DNA of 64,000 nt from Pelodera strongyloides (taxonomy: Eukaryota > Nematoda > Chromadorea > Rhabditida > Rhabditidae), in contig JAANDG010000393.1 of the NCBI GenBank assembly GCA_036852015.1, forward strand, positions 1-64,000, written 5' to 3'. Position numbers and translations under genes: made by a program. Positions 55,069 through 64,000 of the stretch are shown piece by piece (position 1 is the stretch's first letter; each line of letters opens with the position of its first letter). A model generated the notes under the pieces. The model had not been told where the DNA came from and did no database searches. It saw nothing but the letters and a program-made list of their open reading frames with translations.

Positions 55069-57142
55069 CCATGCAGTCACATATAGCTCCCAAGTTTGAA
55101 ACCTGTCAAAACACAATTGTTTGTCGGCAAATTAAGTGAAAAAATTAAAGGGACGCGGTCACCGTTTTGTCCCTTATGTAGAGTTTGTGTTTTTATTATC
55201 TGCATACTATAAGGTATAGTTTTGGAAAAAAAATCAGACAAAAAAGCCAATTTCAGCCAAAAATTAGCCGATTAAAAAAGTTACGCCCGGATCAAGCACC
55301 ACAGTTAGTTATAAAAAAAACCAAATGTTGTATAGTGCCCGCGAGATATGCGACCGATTAATTAGTGGAATAACGTTCGTCATCATCAACATGGACAAAT
55401 AATGGACAATTATTAGGGTTACGGTGCGTATTGGTTTATCATTTTACTCGCCGATGCCGCATTTCATGAAAAACATTTTTTCAACAATACGCTTTACGTA
55501 TTATGCAGCTAATAATAAAAACACAAAATCTACATAAGGGACAAAACTGTGACCGCGTCCCTACGAGTAAGTAAACGAGCATATGTTACGGGTAGGCAAA
55601 CACCGGCTAACTTGGTCAAAGATAAAAGCAAAATGCCGCACAAGAGAAGAGGGTAGAGGGTAGAGGGAGAGGAGAAAAGATTACACTGAAACCCGCGCAC
55701 AAGTTGCGCATCTGTGGCACGCTTATGGCACACATACTGCGCCCCTTCGTGAAAATTGCCTACCACAGTCGATCTAAAAGTCACTATACATTCTGCAACT
55801 TGTTGCACACCGACGGCACGCCCGCATTAGATGGAAGCGCTGCGCCCTTCGCCGCCGTCTCTTTTTTTTTAAATCTCGTGAAAAGTATTCCCAGTTTTTA
55901 GCAATTTAACTCCTCTGAGTACTTAGGAAAAGAAAGTGAAGTTATGAGGAAAATGAGAAGAAATAAAGTGACTAAAATCAGAATCGATATACTTTGGGCA
56001 GCTTAAGTAAAAGATAAGACTTATGACTTATGACACTGCTATCAATCATTTCTGATTACTCATACAGAAAAAGAGCCTGCAAGTCACCCTACTCGAAAGT
56101 AGAAAAACCATGTCAGAATATCGCAAAAAAAAACGGAATAGTAAAATAGAATAAAATGTTCTTTTAGTTCCCCGTTTGTAAACTATAAAAAGCAAAAATT
56201 CTCTGCAACTATTTTCAAAATATTCTGTGAAAGCCAACGTTTCCATCAGCACCGACAACGGGCACAGTGATACGATAGTAATGCGCTCATAATGGGGTTT
56301 GCAAGTATGCAACTATTCCTTGCAAGTATGTACACGAAGTACCGTACTTTGGGACTAAGTAAGTATGAATATATAACGTGAGTAACTATAAAATCGTTCC
56401 AAGACTCATTTTTCGGCATACTTGCAAACCCCCGTAAGTAAACAGCATTCACCCACACTAGCATAATAGCCCGTATTCTCGCGTCATCTAGGAAGGCATT
56501 TGGGTATGCATTTCCAAATCTTCCTCGCGCTTTGGTAAAGCACACATTTTGCTTCTTTATTATATTTTTATTATATTGCATTTTTATATAACCATACGCA
56601 AAAGGAAAGGGTTGTTTTTAACGTTACTGCGATTATTACAACCTAAGGTTGTAACAAGCCAGTTTATGTTATATGGTTATATGAAAAATGAATGTAAATT
56701 GTAAATTGCGCTCACTAATGCTTCACTAATATCGCCCTGATGACATGATTTGTAGTGGCTCAATCATTTATGGGGGAGACAATATGGCGAATACAGGAAA
56801 ACGATGTGTTATGACAAAGTACAAAGTACTTTGCAGTCGAATTTATTTGTTTACTTTATGATTTTTTTTGTTTGTGTGATAAATGTTGTTTAACCAATAA
56901 AATAATCGATACAATTTTCTGGAACTTTTTGTGTGTGGATTTCGGTGAATTTCTGGTGTCAAACGATAAAAATTAATATACAAAATGCCCGTGCTAATAC
57001 ATAGTAATGGAATGGTCATGGTCAATTTTGAACCCGTGCAATCTAATGAATGTTAAAAGTTCATAATTTGGAGCTACGTGTACTATAGACAAATCTCGTT
57101 AGTGGCCATATACATACAATAGACACTTTCAGCGACCATCAT
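55069..57142. other. Intergenic region between units D and E
   Basis: Contains a MITE (55149-55562), the conserved upstream block of gene X (55590-55830), the shared TTTCTGATTACTCATAC stretch (56050) and a diverged 3'-flank block (about 56800-56920). A 111-codon frame at 56246-56581 has no paralogue in the other units and is not called. Confidence 0.45.
55149..55562. mobile_element. Palindromic MITE, family AGGGACGCGGTCAC
   Basis: 414 bp, ends AGGGACGCGGTCAC and GTGACCGCGTCCCT, TTAA on the left, ACGA on the right. It lies between the first coding exon and the upstream block of gene X, so it may sit in the leader intron. Confidence 0.65.
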
Positions 57143-60100
57143 TTATTCTAATCTGTGTAATTCCTTTTGAATAGTTTCGTTCCAAAACTCGACATCTTGT
57201 TGAGTGATGGCACCATTCTTCGAGTATAACTGAAACCAACGGACAGTGAAACATTATTATTATTAACTCTTTACGCCATTCCATAAAAAAAGTAAATGCG
57301 CACATTAAATGTGCATTGAAAACTCTCGCCAACGTCTTGCAGCCAACCAGCCTCACCCATGCGTGTTTATGGCGAGACTGTATAGAACATATTTTCCGCA
57401 ACTATTGAATACTCGTCCAGTTTTCAACTAGCACACGCTACGTCCACTGAATAGTTTTTGTTTCACTCTTCAGTTTAACGAAACAGCCTCGCAAACGAAA
57501 TACAGATAAATGACAGTAACAAAAAGACCTTTTCGATATGTCGAATCCCCATTGTATGTTCCACAAACGGACGGCCATGTTGCAGTTGTACATTACAAAT
57601 AGGGCAAATGAAAAAATCCAGCTGCAAAATAAAATGTTTGTATGTTTCACGAGTATTGAAAGCCATGTCGGCACCCGTCTAGGTTCTTTCGTTTTAACTG
57701 AATTGTGAGCAAAGTAATAAAGTAAACAATATCCCATATTGTGGATAATTTTTATAGGATGGGAGCATACATGTGTGATTGGGATGGGTAAAAGTGCCCT
57801 AGTTATAACGGCAGTCAACTGGGGACTCATCGAAGAAAAGTAGACGTCTCGCAAAGTTATGCATGCGGACCACACTTCTTCCTCTGCAAGTATAAAGTGG
57901 TTAATCAAAGTGTTTATAAACGAAATTGCAAGCTCGCTCCTCATGTCAAAGCTTGGCAAATTTGAAGCGAATCCAACACGTCTTCGTGCATAAAATGACG
58001 AGATCGGCACCCGTTTGCTGTTCATGCAAAAAGCAACACGCGGTATGAAAGAACATCATTAGCTAACGGTAACGGTGGACACCTGCGGAGAAAGTTCTCT
58101 GGATACACCCACGACCGCGAATGAAAACGATATTTTGACGATAGTACATCCCATATGAAGGGAAAAAAAAGTCAGGGCTCACTTGGAAGTCCGGTCCCCG
58201 TGTTGGCCAGTTTGAAAAATGGACACGATGTCGGTACTAGAGGATACTGCAATAAATTAATTAATGTACTCTCAAGTTGTAGAATACAACTTGAGACAAC
58301 TAGTTCTGCGCCAGGAGATGCCTTCTGCGCAGAATCCCCTTTGTCATTCCCTTCAAAGCAGTATTGTATCTCCTTTTTCGCAGCCCTCTCTCTACCTGAC
58401 TTACACGTGTCACACATTACGCGCTGACTCTCCAAGCTACGTTGCTCGTTTCTGTTCGATGTTTAACTGCTAGTTAGATGTTTTTCATTGTTTTAGTTTT
58501 TCTCCAAACTACCGTTAGGCAAAAAACTCAAAACAAGTTACAATACCGCTTTAACACCCCCATTTCGGTCTTGCTAAAAGTTTGCGACGGGTAGAAGACT
58601 ATTAATTTCATAGTTGAATGCTGTTAGATTGCGTAGACGAAGGGGCAACAGTTCCATTTGATGGAGCTGCTACGTTCCCGATCTGGGAAGTCAAATTCCG
58701 GACTTCCTTCAAATTCATCAAACATGTAGTTTGTTTACTCCTGGGATATGGATGACACCAAAAGCTAAGAGCAAGGATGACTTTAAAAAAATCGTTTTCT
58801 GATGTGTCTATGTACTTTATTCAAAGTCGTACTATGTAAAAGTGTAGTAATGACCTTAGCCTTAGCCTCAGCATTCCTCTTCGCTGCTTCCTGAAGCCGT
58901 ATCTTTTTACGTTCTGAAACAAGTATAATAAATGAGCATAGATAAATCAAATTAAACGATAAAATATTAAGACAAAAAGACAAAAAAACGAGCAAGTAGT
59001 CACGTCGGAGACCCTATTTGAACAATTAAGATGAAACATAAAACATACGAGGATTGGTCAGCACGACATTTTTCGTTGCCTGCAAAGGTACTTATTATTT
59101 TAGTTGACGAACAATTTTAGCAAGTGTAATTGCAGCTGTGAATGTTGCGGAAATAGTCAAAGTGTGCAACTATTTTAAAGGGATGGGGTCAATTCAAATC
59201 GCCCCGTTCTTCATTTTTGTAGTCTACCTAATTTTGAATTCACCTTTGAAATTACCGTAAAAATTAGAAAAATACCGTAATGACCTTTATCCGCATTATA
59301 GAAAAGACGCCATGTAATACTTTTTGGAGAAGTTAAAACAAGTTAGCGGAATATGTACTGGAACGCTACACGGTAGTTTAGTCGAATGCTTGTCTAACAC
59401 CCCCTCTTTTCCGTTTGACCCCCGATGAAGAACCAAAAGAGCTATCTCGCTCCGCGCCGCTCGCTAGCACCGAAAGGCGAGAATGCACAGTGCATGCACA
59501 CTTGAAAAAATGGACCCGTGGCGGGCCTTTTTTCAAGAGTCAACCATTTTTGTCTATCTGTAGATATTCTCGTGTAGTTCCAAATACGGTAATTTTTTCT
59601 ACACTTTGAAGGAAAATTGAAATACTTGTAAACCCCATTAAAAAGATGGTGAGATTTTAAGAACGACAAAGTTCCCAATCTTCCTTTGAATACAGCGTTT
59701 TTTTTCCTGCCGGCCACAGTGCACCAGCTGTCGAATAGAACGGAGCTTCCGATCAATTCTATCCAATATCCAGCAAAATACAAATTCTGGGATCCTTGCT
59801 TTGGAAACCTTTTGTACTGTTTGGGTGAACCAAAGGAACGAAACAAAAAGTGCTGGTCGATTTGAATTGACCCCATAGGTTGCATATTGGCCATCAGCGC
59901 GTACATATGCGGGTGCGTTAGATCGTTGGGTATGTCTGTATTTGATAATTTTTTATGTGTGAATCTGAAGAGAGAAATACGTAGTTATTATATGGGACGG
60001 AGAATCAGACGGAAAAATAAAAAAAGGAGAGTTAACTGCCTAGTCAGAAAACAATGTGTGGCTTACCTGTGTTGACGTGGAAGGTACATTCTGCTTTTGT

Positions 60101-63100
60101 TGCGTAAAAGTAATTGTCGGCTAGAAAATAAAAAGAAGCATAAGATGAGTTTACAATGCCCTGTAAATCCCAATACATGGGAGATGTACACAAGTAGCCA
60201 AGTTAAAGTTAGTGAATAACATATCACTGAGGAAACTTGGCCGGTGTGCGGCCTACAGCCGGCCCGCACCAACACTTCACGCCGGCACCTGGCCTACACT
60301 ACGCCCGAAATTGGTGGGCCCCCGTGCGTAGGCTCACCCATTTTTTGTAGGCCACGCACGCGCCCAAGTTTCGCGTTGATGCTTTCGTTCCTAAATAAAC
60401 GCACCGTGGTCTGTGGGTTTCCATTGGCGACGACAGAACTCCACGTTTGTACGGGCTGAACGGCAGACGTTGGCTGAAATGTTTAACTAATAGTTGGTAC
60501 AAAAAGTAAGCACTAATGTTAATGTCTTTTCTAATCGTCTCAGCTCCGTTTACGCATCCTACCATTTGAATGCAATTTGTCGGTCGTTTACTCGAAACAG
60601 TTTGAGCTTCATTAGTTACCGAGGATAACAATAAGCTTTCTTCAAATTTAATATTTTACAGGCTACCGTTTTCATGGAAGAAACCAAAAACTCTGACTCT
60701 GTCTATGTTTTATTCAGAGCGGTAATATGTAAAAGTGGCATAGTAGTGACCTTAGCATTTCTCTTCCAGGCATCAAGACGCATCCGAAGAAGTTCTGAAA
60801 CAAGTATACTAAATGAACTACTGCATAGATAGCTCAAAATTAAAGGATATACCGATATACGCCGGAGACTTATGATGAAATATTAACATAAACATACCTG
60901 ACTGGATCATCGCATCATTTTTCGTTACCTGCAAATGGACTTATTATTTTAGGTGACGAACAATTTCAGCAAATGTGCTGTGAATGTTGCGGAAATGGTC
61001 AAAGTATGCAGTAACAATAACGTCATATAAAGGTAGCATTTGGCCACTTGGCCATCCCTACATTCGACAATTGTCACTTCCCTGCCCTCTACCCTCTACT
61101 CTCTACGGGACACATCGGCCAAGAGACACCGCCCGGATTGGAACTACAATGAAGATCCCCGACTTTTGGAAAAAACGGGACCCTGGATTCTACATGCTTA
61201 AGTCTATGTGTGATGATTGTATGTCTGAATAAAAGTGGTATTCATAAAATTAGCGCGTATGGGTGTTGGGTATATCTGTTTAGGGAAAATAGGGAAAATT
61301 AGAAAAAAAGACTGCTTTCGTCGTGTAAAAGTAGCTGTCGTCCAAAAAAAAAGATTAAAAAAAATAGATACCAAACATGAGTTTACACTTCGCTGAAAAT
61401 CCAAATATATGGGATGAGTACAGAAATGGCCAAGTTACTGCAGAACATATGTTTGTTTTCCTAAATAAACGTACTGTTTTCTTTGGGGTTTCATTAGCCA
61501 TAGAAGTGAAATAACTCCATGTTAGGGCAGGCTGAACGGTTGACATTGGCTGAAATTTTTGAATAATAATTGGTACAGGAAAGTACAATTTTAATTGTAG
61601 GATATTTTCTGAACCTTCGAACACCCATTCCATATCTTACCTTTTGAATGCAATCTTTGGGTCCTTCACTGGGAACAGTTTGCGCTTCATTTAATACGCT
61701 CTAGACAATTATCATGTGGAACTGGTGAACGCAGGTTTGTCATTTACAATAGTATGTATACAAACTTTCGGCATTTTTGTGTGCCCTACCTTTTCAACGG
61801 CATCTTCTTTCCCTGTGCCCAGTACTGGTACATTGGTTACATTCTAAACTGGTTCTTTTGTAAATTGGTAGGTTGGCTACTTGATCTACTACACAGGTTT
61901 GTAATGACAATGAATGGCTGTAGCAAAGTGTATGTTACAAAACATAACTAATAAGTATTAAAAAAGAACCTAACGATAGGTTGTAAAATAAGCTAACCTG
62001 TCTAGGGTCCGGAAGCCCCGCCCACTTTGCCTTTCCATCTTCGTCTCGAAGTCGCCCGTTCAAGAGCACTTTTGCATGTTCTAAAAACAACGAAAGGACT
62101 GACAAGTTACAACAAGAATACGAGTTCTTGAACTATGTTTGGAAAACTACATCCCGTTTTATTATATACAAATTATATGTGCCCGCGATGCCTAAACAAT
62201 CGGGGCACAACGTCACACCTTCATTTGGGCCCTCGGACGGTCTTGCCAAGTCCAACACATAATTCCAGTAATCGAAATCGTGCTTCGTAACTCCACTCCG
62301 GTTCTCCCAGAGCTGAATTACAATCGCGTAATCACTCACAACGCTAAAACAATACACACAACGGCATCCTAATCGTCTACACTTTTCCGTCTTCTACATT
62401 CCTGGGTGCGCAGCGCACCGCGCACCCAGCCGCGCAAATTGGAGTGCACACGTAGCCAGCCGTGCAGTTTGGAATGCCGCGTAGCCAGCCGCGTACCGCG
62501 CAGAGGGGGGGGGGGGGCGTACAAAAACCACGCGGCTGGGTGCGGCCTCGGGGCTCTGGTCCTCAACCGCGCAGCGCAGCACAGAATTCACCGCGCACAG
62601 CGAAATATCGGCTGGTTTTTGAAACGCATCGAGCACACCATCATTCTTATGCAACTTATGCGAATGAACATAAATTACTATAAAAAATCGAGCTAAATTC
62701 TGGTAAATTAGCACAAATATGTAAGAATCCAGTAGTCCACGATGCGTTTCAAAAACTGGCCGTTATTTCGCTTTAATGACTATTACATAGTATAATACTC
62801 ACTTCTTCGTGATGTTGTCGACTGAGGATATGGGCCACGTATTCGGAGCGAGAATTGAATAGGGTAGTGGAACAGAGTTCACAATTCATCTGAAATAGGT
62901 ATTTCTCTCAAATATAGGTACAACTGAAGAGTACACCTCCCATACATGGAAGGAATTGTTTGTCCCTCGCGGTGAGATAACTATTTAGATATGGGACTTA
63001 CGGATCTTTTGAGTAGATGTGATAGAACATCGTCCAAAGAATCCTTATTTCGTGAAGAAAACTTTTCACGCAATTTTTCCATTTCATCCACGAGTTTTTC

Positions 63101-63127
63101 TCCTAAATAACAGTGCTCTACGGACAT
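57143..63127 (-). CDS. Gene Y, unit E: two-finger U1-type protein with duplicated exon block
   Basis: Exons: 63002-63127 (MSVEHCYLGEKLVDE), 62803-62889 (finger 1), 62219-62312 (LWENRSGVTKHDFDYW), 61998-62080 (longer than in other units), 61790-61843, 61641-61700, 61475-61549, 60898-60928, 60751-60794, 60405-60473, 59049-59079, 58855-58913, 58183-58246, 57771-57883, 57529-57621 (finger 2), 57143-57229 (stop TAA). The set 60405-60473, 59049-59079, 58855-58913 repeats the exon types at 61475-61549, 60898-60928, 60751-60794. All phases close. The donor after finger 2 is a weak GTCTTT. This is the most diverged Y copy and appears complete. Confidence 0.62.
57529..57621 (-). CDS. Zinc finger 2 exon of gene Y, unit E
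   Basis: Reads LDFFICPICNVQLQHG then EHTMGIRHIEK, C-x2-C-x12-H-x5-H. It is one codon longer at its 5' end than in units A-D. Confidence 0.7.
59179..59876. mobile_element. TTAA-type inverted-repeat element, family AGGGATGGGGTCAATTC
   Basis: Left end AGGGATGGGGTCAATTC after TTAA; right end GAATTGACCCCAT has lost its last bases. About 700 bp in the intron between duplicated exon sets of gene Y in unit E. The 154-residue frame inside (59442-59906) has no recognisable domain. Confidence 0.55.
60563..60620 (-). pseudogene. Dead duplicate exon of gene Y, unit E
   Basis: Matches exon 61641-61700 (TNEAQTVSSKRPTNCIQM against LNEAQTVPSEGPKDCIQK), but the acceptor AG is replaced by CG. Part of the duplicated exon block. 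Confidence 0.55.
62399..62597. repeat. GC-rich interspersed repeat, third copy
   Basis: TGGGTGCGCAGCGCACC at 62403 and repeated TAGCCAGCCGCG words, related to 17960-18180 and 41815-41930, with a G-run of 12 near 62505. Confidence 0.45.
62599..62772. mobile_element. Palindromic MITE, family AGCGAAATACC, unit E
   Basis: Ends AGCGAAATATCGGCTGG and AACTGGCCGTTATTTCGCT, right TTAA at 62773-62776, in the intron between finger 1 and the following exon of gene Y. Confidence 0.65.
62803..62889 (-). CDS. Zinc finger 1 exon of gene Y, unit E
   Basis: Reads MNCELCSTTLFNSRSEYVA then HILSRQHHEE, C-x2-C-x13-H-x5-H. Confidence 0.72.
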
Positions 63128-63205
63128 TTTCAACGTAGATCTGCCTCTGACTGTTCTCTGATTGTTTTGTTTTCGCGAACTAAAAGCTGAAGAAATCAAT
63201 AATGA

Positions 63206-64000
63206 CTAACCAGTTACCAACATCTGCGAAGGAACTGCAATGGGATGCAACATCGGTATCAGATACCATGGACGGTGTGTCAGAACCTGCAACGAGCAGA
63301 AATTATAACTTTACTTCGACTACTACCCATATACAACAAGCCTTGACAAAACATATAGCGCAACAATTTGTGCGGTAATGAAATGGAATTCCAATCGCTA
63401 TTCCTGGCCAAGAAGCGAACTTACTGAAACAAAAACCCTGCTGCCGTACGTACCGTGTATCTCTTGCAGGGCATGTCATCAACACACGGCGTACGAAAAC
63501 TAAACTTACGGCGTACGATTCTGAAATTCTCGTTGTTTCCTTTGCGTACGCAAATGGTGTAGAACTTCCATTTTCGGCAAGCAGTGCAGCTGGAAATAGA
63601 AATAATAGAAAAGTTGCTGTAAAATATAAAAAGTCGCTGTAAAAATACTACCAAGGATTGAAAACATTTCAAACGTTATATTGAATGTTCCGGCCACGGT
63701 TTCAAATGTGAAAATTAGCATATAAATAATTTTTTGTTGATTATTAAAATAAAACACACAAAATGGTACAAGTTGCTCCTTTTGTCCGATTCCAATGAGA
63801 ATCTTTGAGGTGAAGTACCCTTTTCTGTACCACTCCTGCATTCGCTCTTCGCTGTTAGGCCCTCTGAAATTATGCGGATTTTTTCATGGTAACGTGTGAA
63901 AGTGTAGTCTGGGACACCGTGGTTCTCAATAGAAATAAATCTGAACAATAATTCAATAATTGCACCAGTTAAAGTACAAGACAAGTGCAAGACGCCGTGT
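63206..64000 (-). CDS. Gene X, unit E (partial, runs off the right edge)
   Basis: Three 3' exons are inside the window: 63760-63863 (GYF core, MQEWYRKGYFTSK), 63510-63589 (LLAENGSSTPFAYAKET) and the last coding exon from 63286, which reaches TAG at 63206-63208 if its donor (GTTAGT at 63210) is not used. The Pro-rich exon and everything 5' of it lie beyond 64000. Confidence 0.6.
63760..63863 (-). CDS. GYF-core exon of gene X, unit E
   Basis: A 104-nt exon entered in phase 2 after ATTTCAG. It reads GPNSEERMQEWYRKGYF then KILIGIGQKEQLVPF. It carries the M-x2-W-x3-GYF signature that names the domain. Confidence 0.72.

Noticed and set aside
59442..59906. 154-residue minus-strand frame
   Set aside because: It spans a TTAA-type transposon and its flank, with no recognisable domain.

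Overview
The window is eukaryotic and almost certainly from an invertebrate animal. Coding sequence is cut into very small exons (28-311 nt) with GT-AG boundaries and consistent phases. There is no bacterial gene structure. The introns are full of inverted-repeat DNA transposons, tRNA-derived SINEs, Helitron-like elements and non-LTR retroelements. I cannot name the species from sequence alone.

The backbone is a tandem array of five paralogous units, all on the minus strand: A (about 2.1-11.5 kb), B (12.5-20.6 kb), C (30.6-43.6 kb), D (44.8-55.1 kb) and E (57.1 kb to beyond the right edge). I reconstructed the exons by comparing the units and requiring splice sites and phases to agree. Each unit holds two genes head to tail. 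The upstream gene, here called X, encodes a Ser/Thr/Gln-rich segment, a U1/matrin-type C2H2 zinc finger (H-x5-H), an Asp-Phe-Trp module, a Pro-rich repeat and a GYF domain. The downstream gene, Y, starts at a conserved ATG less than about 80 bp from the last X exon. It encodes two more U1-type fingers, each followed by the same Asp-Trp-type module, joined by short linker exons. The X-Y junction is so tight that a spliced message would place an X stop codon two bases before the Y start.

The units differ in condition. Y looks intact in C, D and E. Y is damaged in A (frameshift, lost exon) and B (in-frame stop, lost exon, exon fusion). X is damaged in A (several frameshifts) and D (frameshift in the zinc finger). 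X is nearly intact in B and C except for a weak third exon. Y of unit E has an internally duplicated exon block.

The 21-30.5 kb stretch between units B and C has no recognisable host gene. It holds a minisatellite, a decayed retroelement, a nested cluster of TTAA-flanked MITEs, a long GA tract and a large fold-back element whose second copy opens the window (1-831). Because the units are paralogous, many insertions have an empty site in a sister unit, which gives exact target duplications. TTAA-flanked MITEs dominate. A Helitron sits inside the target duplication of a SINE. An RTE-type LINE, itself split by a second retroelement, sits at the start codon of gene Y in unit C.
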